Shown here: positions 22,701 to 36,088 of the stretch, piece after piece | Numbering within the stretch: position 1 is the first letter of the stretch | Layout of the letters: each line of letters opens with the position of its first letter | Assembly (NCBI RefSeq): GCF_000002995.4 | Contig: NW_025062477.1 | Span: forward strand, 1,940,001 to 2,004,000 | Source: Brugia malayi | Lineage: Eukaryota > Nematoda > Chromadorea > Rhabditida > Onchocercidae | Direction of reading: 5' to 3' | Length of the DNA stretch: 64,000 nucleotides | Position numbers and translations under genes: made by a program | Notes under the pieces: model-generated | Seen by the model: only the letters and a program-made list of their open reading frames with translations | The model's database searches: none | What the model was told of the DNA's origin: nothing

Positions 22701-23602
22701 ATTTTTTGATTTATTAATTTTTAACATTTCCATACACACGCATAAGCCAATTTTTCACTAATTATCAATTAATGTTTGACAGAATCTATGCAATAACTTT
22801 TTCTAAATTAAAGCAAATAAAATGAAATATAAATTTTCATCATTTTACAACTGTTAAAATTTAACTGATAAGATTTAAATATAATTGAAAATGAAATATA
22901 TGAAATTAAATTTACTTGCAAAGAAGTGTTCCATCTTTTAATAATTTAGCAAAATTCTCAGGTGTTCCTTGAGTAGAAATATTTTCGCCGCTTATCTTCT
23001 TGATCCATTCCAATAAGCCCTCTGCTTCTTCAGCATTAAATTTTGATGCTTGCTATAAGCTATTCTTTATCATTTTACATACATATAACATCACAGTTAA
23101 TGAATTATCAGTCTTATCACATTCTTATCACTAATATTTAAGATATACAACGATTGTTCTATTAATATTTTAAATTAATATTTGAGGAATAAATGAATAA
23201 AAATAGAAAGTTACCAAAAAATTTTTTTAATGTATAAAATTTTTTAATTTAAATCTCGGAATAGAATTTTTGTTTAATTTCCTTTTTTTTTTTTTTTTTT
23301 GCCTTTTTTCCCTTCTTCTACCTTGTTTTTCTTTTTTTTTTCGCCCAAATAGCTAATAATTAATTCTAATTCCAGAAAAAGTAAAAAAAGCAAAATGAAA
23401 AAACAAACAAACAATAGTAACAAAAAGGAAAAATACAATGACATATAGATAAACATATAATTTCAAGTTTAAAACTAATGATATTTTCTTGAAATTCCAA
23501 TTTGATAGAATAAAAATAATTTTTCATTCATTTATTTTTCTTCAGTCTTACCTTTTGCATAACAGCAAAGCCAATACCGCCAGCAGTTGTACGAGTTGAC
23601 AT
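19750..23602 (-). CDS. Calponin-homology (transgelin/calponin-like) muscle protein, 4 exons
   Basis: Small actin-binding protein of the calponin/transgelin type with a single CH domain, probably a thin-filament component in muscle. Coding exons (minus strand) are 23552-23602, 22916-23052, 20993-21197 and the terminal exon 19750-19821, joined at phases 0, 2 and 0 to give 154 aa. The start reads [18 protein letters not shown]. The CH domain covers about residues 22-130, with [41 protein letters not shown] and [17 protein letters not shown], all typical CH-domain segments. The last exon encodes [20 protein letters not shown] and ends PQL-stop. An alternative last exon lies at 20102-20140. No calponin GLNKGA-type repeat was seen, so it is a short form. 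The exon 3 donor is GTTCGT, which is not a strong consensus site. Confidence 0.9.
20102..20140 (-). CDS. Candidate alternative last exon of the calponin-like gene
   Basis: A TTTTTCAG acceptor is followed in phase 0 by [12 protein letters not shown] and a stop. Joined to exon 3 (ending LLSLGRK) it gives a 143-aa protein. The other last exon, at 19750-19821, starts MQKIGKPYP in the same phase, so the two tails look like diverged copies of one motif (LQxxGKxxP and MQxxGKxxP). Splicing this exon on to the distal one in frame is not possible, because its own stop comes first. Confidence 0.6.
   Translation of the reverse strand: MQQAGKSNPFSG
20205..20262. repeat. CT-rich low-complexity tract
   Basis: An imperfect CT/TTTC microsatellite just upstream (in gene sense) of the alternative calponin last exon, within intron 3. 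On the transcribed minus strand it is purine-rich (GA). It could affect the choice of last exon, but that is only inference. Confidence 0.8.
22527..22640. repeat. 26-bp tandem repeat, about 4.4 copies
   Basis: Copies start at 22527, 22553, 22579 and 22605, with a partial copy at 22631; the spacing is exactly 26 bp. The unit contains TTAAGTTAATAAG followed by TTTTCATATTTCA, with one A/G change in the second copy. It lies in intron 2 of the calponin-like gene. Confidence 0.95.
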
Positions 23603-26442
23603 TTTTGGCGCTATTTGTTTTTAATGGAAAAAATAATTTGAACGAAATTCTTCACTGAGTGAAAAAAAATATATTTGCTTCAATGAATGCAGCTGTTTAG
23701 ATAGATGGTTGAATGAATGAAGTGGAAATGGTGTAAAGTAAGATTTAAAGTTAAATGTTGCTAGTGAATGCTAGATTAGCTTAGCAGATCAGAATAGTCG
23801 GTCGGATAGACTGGGGATGAGTTTGAACACAATTCCGCCGCCAATAGGCGCAATTTAGACGAGTAGCGGTTTTACAATGGATATATACACCACACCCACT
23901 CATCCAGAATGATTGAAATATTTTTCTTCTTTTTCTTCTTCTTTCTCTTTATTTTATCGAAAAAAAAAGTAAGTAAAGAAGAAAAAAAGAGAGAAAAGTA
24001 ACATAAATTTTTTAGTAAGAATGAAAGAAATCTGTAGAACCGGAAGAATAAAAATAGATTATGAAGAAAAGAAATCATAGATTTAATTAAGGAAAAAAAA
24101 AAACTTTTCTAAATTAATCATTTTACTTTATCAATCTTCTGATTCCATCATCCATTGTAACTTTTTGTTTAGCTTTCATATCATTTACATTAACTGCTTG
24201 AATCATTGTTGAGGTATGACTCATCATCCACTTATCACTAGTGTTAGCTGTCTGCTAGTGTAAGCATTTGCACTAATTGTTTATTATTAAGTATGACTCA
24301 TCATCTTATCACTATACTTGCATCTATGCATAATCATTAATTTTATCCATCTATCGATTTTGTTATTCAAAAATTTTTATCACATTTCTTTTTCTTTCTT
24401 AGATAATCCATTATGCAAAATTCATAATTAGAATTTCTGTGCTTACTTAGCTATAAATCAGTTTGCTAATTTGTTAATAAAAAATTCCCATTTTGTTAAC
24501 TATTATTAACAAAATTTAAGAATTTTTTGAAAAGAAATATTAACAAAAAAAAAAAAAAAGAAATTTGTTTGCTTCTTTCCAAATATAATGCAACCATTTA
24601 ACGAATAAGTTTAGAGAGAAAAAAACCGAACAACTGTTTTTAATTTTTTAACGTTTAAAATTCTTTTATTTTTCCTAAAAACTTAATGTTGAATTTTTCA
24701 CATTTAAAAATTTTCTTTTTAAAGTACATTTTTTTCTATTTTTTTGTCGTTAATTTTTTTTGCTCTGAGCAATACTTCAAGAAAAAAGAAGTAACTATTA
24801 TTATTGCGAAAATTTTAGCTCTAAATTTTTGAACATAGGATAAAATTCATTTTGAATTATTGAAAAAAAAATAAATGCTTACTTTATTATTTATCAAAGT
24901 AATTGATTAATTAACAAAAAGCAGTTAGAATATTAGACTAATTAAGTATTTTTTTTAACATATGAAAGCTTAAATATGACTAATTTCTAATTCAGTTATT
25001 ATTAAAATCAATAAACTGATTGATTTTTTTGTAAATAATTTTGATTTTTGCAAATAATTCAGTAAAAAAAGTTTCTTAAATTTTGAATAAAATTTCACTA
25101 CGTCAAATATACTTCGTACCAGAAAACATTTGCAGAAGTATTCAATTTCCAAAATTAGATTTGATATTAGGAGTTGTCCGTTGGTAACTATCATGTCTGT
25201 CACAATTAAAGGTACCATGGTACCATGTATAACATATGTGGTGCTTTCTTAATTGATATGTATATAACAATGCAACATTACAATATACTAATTGTGGTAC
25301 CTCTGGCAACTCATAATTCATGGTTTTTTTGGTAATTCATGGTACTTCTTGTAATAATTTTTAATCTATTAGCTATGATATTTATGAAGCATTTTAAATA
25401 TTCTCTGCAATAATTATGAGTCTTTTTTTTTTTAAAAAAATACCAATTGATAACAATATTTATTATTGTAAATATATAAATGCTACTTTTTAGTTGATAA
25501 TAATTATCTTATCATTAGCATTAACATATTAGTGACAAAGCCAGGAGTAAATATATATGCATTCTAACAAAGAATAATATTTAATGATATCAAAAATGAA
25601 TTATGCTAAAATAAAATTGATTTACATCACAATGATTTTATATAATCCATAATCCAAAATATTTTAGCAGTTTATTTCATTGCAAAAATTCGTTTAAATT
25701 TGTAACTTCATTTTTTTTTTTTTTTATTTATGCAACATATTGAGCAAAACCTTTGGTAACAAATTAAAAAACGAATATATGAGTTTTAGTTACATTATTC
25801 TTATCACTACATTATCATTGTCTGATAAGAATGTAAAGTGAAGTACATTATATATTATGCAAATTGAACTGTTTTTTTTTTTTTTTTAATTTAATAATTT
25901 GCAGCTAAAATCATTCAGAGTTTCAAATGATAGTCATTTTTTTATTTTGTTTATCTAAACTTATCCTAAGTTACAAAAAAGTTATCAAAATAAATTTAAA
26001 TATGAAATGAAATTTGTTGATTGCTATTATATCATACAAATCATATCGTTGATTATCGATCTAATCGACCTATTAAATCAGACAAATATATCTGTTGGAT
26101 TAATAGGATAAGGCACTGTAGCAAATGATCATATCAATCAATGGCGATTAATATCACCGGTTGATTGATTGATTGATTGATTAGATTAGACATTATTTTG
26201 GAATTGATAAGTTATCACATAAAAAGCTCATATGATAAATTACTTTTTTATCACAAATTAATGAAATAGAATTGCAATTTAGGGAAAATTAAACGATGGC
26301 AAAATTTTTCCTTTCCTTTACTTTAATCAATCACTTATATAATTAACTTACATAATTAATTTGATAATATAATTAGTAATTAGTTCTTACCATATCAATG
26401 CGTCATTGATTATCATTTTGATAACACCTTTTTTCCAATAAT
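23603..26442. other. Spacer between the calponin-like and RhoGAP-like genes
   Basis: Both neighbours are on the minus strand, so this holds the calponin promoter and 5' leader (right of 23602) and the 3' flank of the RhoGAP-like gene. No exon was found. Small repeats are present: a GGTACCATG doublet at about 25211-25225 and two spaced copies of a GTATGACTCATCATC word between about 24210 and 24320, each followed by CTTATCACTA. Confidence 0.55.
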
Positions 26443-29400
26443 TTAGTCTACAAGATAAGTAATCTGATAATAACTAGTAGCATCAGGCAATTTCTTCATC
26501 GAGCATAACATGCCGTCATTATCATTATCACTATCATTCTCGATATCATCATCACCTTTATTATCATCATCGTCATTAGCTTCATTACCATTTTTGATTT
26601 CATTGTTTACAATATCCGAATTTAGACAGTTGCAAAGATACGTCAAACTGTTTAATATATCTGTAAAAATTTACAGATAAATTTGAAAATTTGTAAAAGA
26701 CTTCAAAATATTTTAAAAAGGAAAAATGTAAATAGAAAATTTGATAAAACAGAGGAGGGAAATAAAAATAGAAAAAAAAAATGGTATCAATTATATCAAA
26801 TATAATATATCATAAAGATTCTCCAATAAAATTATGTTCAAAAGTAATAAAACTGTTTTTTTTCTTTTGAGTAGTCAAATAATTAGTAAACTTTAATTAG
26901 TCAAAAAAATTTTATTCCATTGTAGAGATTTAACTGATTAGACAAATCCAATCAAAAAGAAAAAAAAAAACATCATAGTATAAATTAATTAATTACTTAA
27001 TTGCTTCCGATAATGAACTTAGCAATTAAACAATGAATATCATTTTTTTTTTTTTGCTCTTGCTTTTTTTTCAAAATTTGGCTGAAAAATTCTTTAATGA
27101 AATTTGAAATACTTGGACTTTTGTGTTTTGAAAAAAGCACGAGGCGGTAATTGCTTAATTAAATTAATTAAGATTACCATGAAAGAAATCGTCATCATTT
27201 GTACTGGCGCATATTGTAAGTGGAAGAAATGGGCGGAAAACAACGTCACATAAGTCAATTAAAATGAGTGATATTCGAGCTGCCCGTAAGAAACGATTAA
27301 TTTCACGGACCGAATTTGGGAAAAGTGTTGGCGTGAATAATAGCAAAGCATCTGTAATCATTATTCTATGGTCAATTAAAGATTTTAATAAAAAATATTT
27401 TGAAAAAAAATATATTCCTTAAAAAAAAAAAAACAATTTATTGATTTTTCTAAAATTCAAAATGTTAGTATTATGAAATAAAACAAATGCCATAAATTCC
27501 GTTCAAATGTTATATATTTCATGAAAATAAGCAGAAAAAGGCAAAATAATCTTTAATTGCTATTTGTTTATAAAATAAAATAATTTCAACAAATTTAAAA
27601 ATTTCATTTTATGACATTTGCAAAAAATTTTTATAACAGTAATATTCTGAGATTTAAAATTAAAAAAGAAAAAGTAATAATAATAGTAATTAAGTGATCA
27701 ATAAATAAATATTTTAGACTATCAAACATTTTAAGTTGTTAAAATAGCAAAGAGATGGTGAAAAAAATGTTTTTTTGAAAAATAAATTTTTGTTCTGCTA
27801 TTCTATTATTGTACTACCACTATTATAATTATAGTTATAATTATTATAAATGCAATAATAATAATAACTATTATTGCTATCTGTTATCATTATCATTTAT
27901 CAAATAATTGGTTATTATTATTATTATTATTATTATTACCAATTATTGTCATTAATAATAATTTTCAATTATTGCCAATTGTTATCACTAACTATCATCA
28001 ATTGTTGTTATCAGTTATTTTCAACTATAATTGTTGTTCATTATTTTATCACATGGCAAATCCATCTTTGAAGAAATACAAACAAAAGCCATATGATAAA
28101 ATTATGATTGTAAGGCAAACATAGAAAGATACTGAAAAATTTTTAAAAATGAAAATTTTAAAAATAAAATAATTTCAAGAGAAATTTCAAAGTATATTTT
28201 ATAACGTTTGTAAAAATTTTCACGTGGTTACACCATATGCTTCCGAATGAAATGATAAAAGAAAGGTTGATAATAATAAAGAAAATATTTGCTTTCTTTT
28301 ATGAGAATTATTTTCAAAATATTTCAGTACTGTAAACATTTCAGAGAATATGACCTAATTTATGGTACTTTATTGTTGCAGAAAAACTTCATAATGTGAT
28401 ATGTATGAAATTAATGGCTGCTTTGCAATATAAAATTAAATTTTTCAAATCAACCTGAAATAAATTATTGTCTTTATCTCATTTCTTTTTCGATTTTTCA
28501 ACTTTTATTTGTTTACTTTTATTAAGCCATTAAAATTTCAAGAAACTTTTGTATTTAATCTTACAATAAATTTCAAATATATGTTTTCAATTTTTTATTT
28601 TTACCTGTATATGCATCTGTTGTTGAGCCAGCTGATTGTTGGATCAAATTTTTGAGTGATCGGCAAATCAGATAAGTGAATTGACGTAGAAAATATGGCA
28701 ATTGTAGGATTAAACTGAATATACAAAGCTTTTTTTTCAAAAAAAAAAAAAAAAAAAAAAACAAAATAATGAAAAAGTAAGATTAACTTTTTGACATTTT
28801 CAGTAACAATTATTATAAACAATAACAAAAAATAAAAATATCAAAGATATCAAAAAAAAAAAAAAATTAATATTAAGAATTGTGATAAATATGGAAAATG
28901 AACAGAACGAAATTAATATATAGTTAAAAGATAATTAAATAATTAGCTAATAAAGTTAATCGATATTTTAATTTATTGAAAAATTTGTGCTTCAATAATA
29001 ATTTATTTACATACAAATTTTATCTAACTAATTTTTCTACTTGTTCGTTTTTAAATTTTACTTTCTCATATGATAAGACAACAGATTTTAATGCTATTAG
29101 CACTAACATTTAATTAATTATTTTTAATATTAAAAATTTTATTTTCTGATGATTTTTTTAATTAAAAATTTCTTTCTAAATCACTTAATTAACTAATCCG
29201 AGCATTCATTTAAAGAAATGAAAAGTATTAAACTGTCCAAAAATTTTGAAAAAAGAAAAAGAAAAAATAAAACATAAAATACTGAAGAATTTAAACAAAT
29301 TTTCACATTAAAATACTAAAAAAAATTTTTTTTTTTTCTAGTATCTAATCGGAAAATTTAAATGATGAACTGGTTGAAAATATCTAATGATATCAATATC

Positions 29401-32400
29401 TAATGATCGAAAATTTAAAATCGAAAAAAAAATCCAATACCTAATAATCAAAAATTTAAAACGTTATAGTAATTTCAAATAATATAGCATTTTTTCAAAA
29501 AAAAAAAAAAAAAGAAACTTTTCTTAAATTTCGAAAAATTTCAATTAATTTATTTGTTTCGTCTTTTTTACATTTATTAATTTTGCATATTTGCTGTTGG
29601 AATTTTGCTTATTATTCACAAGCAATTATCAAAAATCCTTAATTGTCTTTTTTATTTTCAATAGTTCAAATTTTTTTTTTTACAATCAACAAAAAAAGCA
29701 AAAAAAAAAAAAAAAAAAAAAATTTGAATTTTGTTCGAAATTCAATGACACGTACCCATTTACGTATACAAGTGCTGTCTGAAGTGATGATCCAAGTGAA
29801 ACAGATAAAAATTCCTCCCATCGATCATCAAATATACCACACGGAAAATTATTTAGTATCTCCTATAAAGACAATGAAATAGTAATAATAATTCAAAAAT
29901 AATAATAAAAGAATTAAAAAGCAGAACGAAATATTAAAATGAACAATAAAATTTAATCGTAATTTTGAAATAATAAAAACTTGAAATAATTTTCAACAAC
30001 ATAATCGTTTCAATATCATTTTTAAAATAATTAATCTAATTTTATAACCCATTTATAGCAAATCATTATTTGAATAGGGGAAATACTTTATCTTTGTTTG
30101 GAAATAAAAAGTTTCGAATTCATTTACAAAATATGCATTTCAATTTCATATATTATATTTAATTATTAAGTAAAGATTTTCTAAGTTTTCTTTTTTTTTT
30201 TTTGGCATTTATGACGACAATAATTACAAAACAGCTAAAATAATCAATATATATAGTTGAATTCATTAATTCATTCATTAAATTAAGACATATCAAAACA
30301 AAAACTCATTTCCTTTTTTCTCACTCTATGAATATTGCATAATTTTTTAAAAAGAAATTAATATAAATTTAATTTAAAAAAAAAAAAAAAAAAAGAAAAT
30401 TATTCACAAAAAAAGAAATAATAACCTTCAAAGTAGTAATAATTACGTTAGCATCAATGTATGCTAATTCATTCTTTACATATTGCTTTCGTTTTAATTT
30501 CATAAGTAATTTTTGCACTTCTGTAATTAATTAATTAAGTATTATATTGAAAAGAACAAATAGACAAAAATATAATATACAAAATTTTATAGTATATTTA
30601 ACAAAAAAAAGTAATAATAATAATAATACAAAAACTATTATAGCTATAAAATAATTATAATTTCTAATTTCTTTCATTGAATCATTTCATTTCTAATCTA
30701 AAACAAATAATTGCTAATTATTTTGAAATACAAAAAAGAAAAAAAAAGTGGAAAATATTTTCAATGTTTAAAAACTGTAATGAAATTGAAACTAATTATG
30801 CCAATGTTTAATTCTAAAAAATTAATTTTTCATTTCTAACTTTCATTTTTTTCTTTTTCTTTTTTTTTTTGAAAGTCTTCATTTCTCGTCTTTTTTTTCA
30901 AATTTCAAAAATCAGAGATTATACCAGGTGTGTCGGTATATCGTAGTCCAAGACGTCGTCGCATTTTCGGATCAACTTTCAGGTCACAAATCATGGCCAA
31001 AAAATACTGAAATTTAAAACTATTTTTAAGAAAAGTTTTTAAGAGAAATTAAAACAGTACTAATATTATTTTATTCTTGAGCCAAACTAAATTCGGAATG
31101 TTTTATGTAACAAAATTTAAAGATATTTATTTTTTTTAATTAGCTTTAAATTTATTGTCATTTCTTATTGGTTTTTTTTAAAGAATTAATATTGCATCTA
31201 ATACATTCTGCTCAATGTTACAATTTCTTAAATCTTTCAAAGTATGAAAAAAAGTATCTAAGTTTAATTTTTCAAATTTTTCAACAAACAAACAAACAAA
31301 CAAACATGATAAAGTTAAGATCGGTAAATATCAAAATCAATGCAACATGCAGCCAAATCTCTCAGCAAAAGTTAATGCTATCGTAATAATAATTTTGATT
31401 ATCATTTATAATTTAAATTGACTGTATCATAATTATCATGATTAATATTATTATCATGAACCAAACCTCGAGAGTTGATTGAGCAATAATTTTATTAGGC
31501 GACATTTTGTGACATATTTGTGATTTAGTTGTCGTACAATACTCTTGTTTGTCATATTCATTGTAATTATTATTGATTGTAGAATAATTTAGAAAAGTTG
31601 CATTAAGATCAAACATAAGTTGCATTGATGAAGTTAACTTTTCATTCTACAAAAATGAAATTTTATTGATTAATTGGAAAATTAAAATAAGACTTTCTCT
31701 GATATTTATCAAGAATTATAAAACTATTTTATGATTTCATTGATTTATTTCAATTTTTAATGAGTATTAAAATATGATTTTGAAAATTTTTATCAAATAT
31801 TTTCGAAAATTCATCAATTTTAGGTCAAATATTATGATCATATATACATATCCTTCAAATAAAACGATAAAATTGGGTTTGTTTAAATGACATCTCTCTT
31901 ATTTACAACATTAATCTTATCAATTTCAACTGATACAAAATGGGTTCACAATTTTGGATAATTTCCTAAAATTATATTAAACAAAGTAATTTCATTTTGA
32001 TTGCATTTACATAATTTTTTATAAAATTTGATGAACATTTACTAAATTATTTCTAACAAAAATTCTACTATCCTAAAATTTGTTCTTTTATTTATTTCTT
32101 ATTTCAATAGTCATTTAAATGTTTTAATTATATTTCAAAAAAAAAAAAAACCAAACAACAAGCGAACAAAAAAAGAAACATCCTGATAAGTTTTGATAAG
32201 TCAATCAAACAAAAAATAGTGTCATATCAGTGCATTTCTTGAATTTTAAAATTTCTAACCATAAATAATTATATATAAAAAAGAAAAAACAATGCGATTT
32301 ATATTTCAATCTTTCGAAAAAAATTTTTTTTTTGATTAGAAATTTTTAGTATTCATAATAATAAACCAAGCAAATTTCAATATTTTAAAAATTTCATATT

Positions 32401-32887
32401 CAAATTTCAACATGTAATACAAATTTTACAATCTCAAAGTTTTAAAATATTCTTTAAATACAAAAAAAAAAAAGAATAAACTTTCTAAAGTAATAGTTTG
32501 AGTATTGAAAAAAAGAAATTCCTATAAATTTCAAAATTTTTTCCAGTTATTGCTTATAATGAAATATTAGAAATGAACTTAAATAATTTATTAAAGAATA
32601 TTAGCACATTTGTCTTTCTTTTTGCTTTTTTATTTATTACTAAAATGAAATCATATTTGAAATTGGAATTTTTATTTGAAATGATTTATCAGAGTACAGA
32701 AATGAAATAATTTTCTTCGTTTCTTTTTTTTTTTTTTTTTGATTTCATTCCACTTTAATGAATAAAATATTTTGCAAAGGAAAAAATGTGAAAATGTTAT
32801 TAGCAAGAAAAAAACAAAAAAAAAAAAGACAAATATAAATTTTAATTATTCATTTACTATTAATGTAATCTTTGTAATTGATTTACA

Positions 32888-32949
<62 letters not shown>

Positions 32950-33996
32950 CAATAGCTTTCATAATTAGTGATATTTATAATTGCAATACTGTATTTCTTC
33001 ATGGATTTTCAAATGTTATTTGCAAAGAAAATAAAACGAAAAATTGACACATAATTATGCTAAAGTGGAAATTAAAAAAATAGAGAAAACAAAAGTTGAA
33101 ATTTTAAGTTGAAAAATGGTGGTTTTACCTGCAAATTGTTGTGATTACAAAAAATTTGACATGAATTATGTTGCAAAAAGAAAAACAATAGTTAGCTACC
33201 TGTATTTTAGGTCGCATTCTTATTCTTTTATTACTCTTGAGAAAAATTTATTTCAGAAACAATTATTGATGTTTTTTATAGGTGATAAATTGTTTTTTCT
33301 TGCTATGCAATTTTCTAAAATATAAAATTTTTAATACAATTAAATTTTTAGTCAAAAAAAAAAAAAGTTGAAATGATTAAGAAAATGATAACGATAATCT
33401 TTTTTTTTTCTATTCAACAAATTTTAGTAAATTAATTCAACAGTAAAATTCATATGATAATGGTCATATGATTAAAATGATAATTATTGTTTGTGTTATT
33501 GAAATGGTATTGATAGTAACAATAATAATCATATTCATTTATATTATTGGAGTAGTAATAATGATAATAGCAATGATAACGATCATAATGTGTTATTAGA
33601 CAGTGATAACAATGGTAATAATAAGTGCCTGTATTATTATTATTATTACTGATAATGATAATGAATGTTTGTATTATTGAAATAGTAAGAATGATAGTAA
33701 TTATAAGGAATAAATGGAAGAAATATAAGGAGAAGAAATGGAAAATAAATTTTATCATTGGAATGAATGAGATAAGAAGAACAAGTTTTGTAAAATTAAG
33801 CTAATTATGAGAGAGAGGGAGAGAGAGGGAGAGGGAGAGAGAGAGAGAATTAACAAAAACTAACAAAATGAATAACCATTGTAGCACACACTTTCTTCCA
33901 ATAAATATTCAATTAATGACTGATACCTGACCGATTACAATCACACTATCATCCACCGATCGGTGACGATAGTACCTGTAGCAATGATATTTGATA
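26443..33996 (-). CDS. Gene with divergent RhoGAP-like domain, 3' eight exons (5' end not found)
   Basis: Eight minus-strand exons join without a frame break: 33927-33996, 31467-31646, 30925-31006, 30426-30520, 29756-29862, 28605-28714, 27178-27351 and 26443-26660 (stop). They give about 345 aa of C-terminal sequence; an upstream start could not be located. Segments in order include GQNEKLTSSMQLMFDLNATF, YFLAMICDLKVDPKMRRRLG, EVQKLLMKLKRKQYVKNELA, DANVIITTLKEILNNFPCGI, LILQLPYFLRQFTYLICRSL and DALLLFTPTLFPNSVREINR. The order resembles RhoGAP: a GxxRVQxLL-like start, DxNVxxxLLKxxLxxxP, then LP...L..L and a LAxxFxPxL motif. The position expected for the catalytic arginine finger (RxPG) reads DTPG. 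The C-terminus is Asp/Asn-rich. The exon chain is well supported; the family assignment is tentative. Confidence 0.55.
32889..32948. repeat. (TAA)n microsatellite
   Basis: About 20 perfect AAT/TAA trinucleotides inside an intron of the RhoGAP-like gene. Similar but impure ATT/AAT-rich stretches occur at 27838-27945 and 33485-33660. Confidence 0.95.
33808..33848. repeat. GA-rich tract
   Basis: An impure GAGAGAGG run about 80 bp from the first recognised exon of the RhoGAP-like gene, on its intronic 3' side. Confidence 0.85.
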
Positions 33997-36088
33997 CTGT
34001 GCGTAATAATGAGAACAATAATTATTACTACTACTACTACTGCTACTGCTGTTGCTGTTACAATTAATATTTCAACAATTATCAATCGTCTTAGCAACAA
34101 TTATATTAGAATTGTTTATGAAAATCTTTATACGATTATTATCCATCAATAATAATTTCATTATTAATCTATAAAATTAATAAATTCCAGTTTAAGACAA
34201 TCATATGATTTTCTGATTTGTAACATTAATGAATTCCGGTTTAAGAATAACTTTACAATTTATAATGCTGCTTTATAGAAAAAAAATATGATACCTTTTA
34301 TTTTATTTTTTAACATTCGCTATTGAAATCCGACTTGAAATAATCATACATTCTCTGATAATAATAATCACTATAATTGAGTAATATGACATTACTATAT
34401 CTTTATTTCATTTAATTTCAATACTGGAGAGCAAATTAATAAATGTTATATTATAAGCATAGTTGTAAGAATTTTTATAGTATTCATTTATAACAAATAC
34501 ATTCTTTATTATTCATTAAAGAAAAGAAAAAAAAAATGTTTTTTGTTTTCAAAATTTTAAAATATTTTAAATTTAGAATGGAAATAGTTTAGACTGCGAA
34601 TGAAAAATGATTATTGATCATATTTATAAATGCTTATATGAAATAAATTTAATTTATGTTGCTAAATTGAAAAATTCTAATAACATGCATCAATACTGTA
34701 AGTGTAAACAGAAGAAAGGAAGAAAAATCGAAATGGCAGCAAATAGAAGAAAAAAATAAAATAAAATATTGAAACAATAGATCAGAACCATGCCAATCAT
34801 CTTTTTCATTTTTTTGCTTATTTACTTCATAAAATAAAAGATTTATCCACTTCAGCATTTTTTTTTTTTCTTTTGAATTATTCACTTTATTATTCAAATC
34901 ATTCATTTGCCATGGTCATAGATGATGCAACTATAAGTAAACATATTGTTTCCTTTACTTCTTGTTGATGCTTTTGTATAATTGATACTTAAGGATGAAT
35001 ATTTAGCTAAAGAAGAAAAGAGATAAAACCATTTATTATTATTTATGATTGACTGATTCTGATTACTTAAATTATTAATAAATGCAAATTAATGGCAATC
35101 ATTTGGGAAATATGCGATTAATTGACTGTCTCATTCCGCTTCTTATCTTATCACACTATTCGATTACTCAAAATATTTGCACACCATAGGTGTACTACGT
35201 ACATATCATAAAGCACCACCCGGTCAAATTTATCAAACAATTACGTTAGAAACTAGCTTCAACTTTTAATAAATCATCTTATCTCTTGTTTTCATATTCT
35301 TTATCATTTCTGTTAATTGTCCACTTTACTATTTATCGATAGCTTTCCATGTTGAGCAAATGGTAACATTCAGCTGAAAGGTTGAATTTAAATATTTTAC
35401 AAATAGTCAATCAACACTTTGCCAAAACTATAACCTACAGAGGTGAAAATTTGAAAGATTTGTAATAATATACTATGCAATGAGCAGTATCGTTTATTTC
35501 AGTACCAAAAATTCAAATTAGGAGAAATAATAGGCAACATTTGTATCAGTGCATTAAATTTAATAATTCCTATTTCTTCTTTCATTTAACTAGGCTTTTT
35601 CCATGACTTGAAAGTTTTACAGATTTAAGGTAAATCATCCGTATGAATCAGTAATATTACGGAAATTAACTTCCAAAACTTCATTAAATATTCCAAGTTT
35701 CGGGATATCCAAATCAATAATAATAAAATTTTCTGACGCTTAACTGAAAAATCTGATCCTTGTATTTCAGGAGAAAATTCTGATAGTAAAATCAAAACAG
35801 TACCAATGAAAAAAATTACAGTAAAAGGGAAGGATAATGATTACATTCCGTAAACTAATCTCGTTCCCATGTAATCCATTTTCTGAAATGCGTATGCATG
35901 TATCTATGACAGTGTTGCAGTTGCAATCAAACTAATACCATTTGAAGTATGTCACAATGAAACAAATCATAATCCAGTACAATTATACCAATTATACATC
36001 AGTAAGAAAGTGACGAGTGTTACAATTATATCATTAATGTAAAAAGAAAAACACACATAAAATTAAATTTGCCCATGTGCATACAAAT
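33997..36088. other. Region upstream of the RhoGAP-like exons, no exon identified
   Basis: The missing 5' exons of the RhoGAP-like gene should lie here or further right, but no segment could be joined in frame with a plausible acceptor and donor. The stretch next to 33996 stays open on the minus strand through a GTA/GTT-rich trinucleotide tract (34020-34060) that encodes a Val/Ile/Ala-rich hydrophobic run, but it has no ATG. The right part (about 35100-36088) is more complex, with fewer homopolymers, and would include the 3' flank of eIF1. Confidence 0.45.

Noticed and set aside
33450..34100. Hydrophobic Val/Ile/Tyr/His-rich frames on the minus strand
   Set aside because: They arise from impure ATT and GTA/GTT trinucleotide tracts. 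Only the last part (33927-33996) fits a splice-joined exon, and the apparent start upstream of it is TTG after TAA, not ATG.
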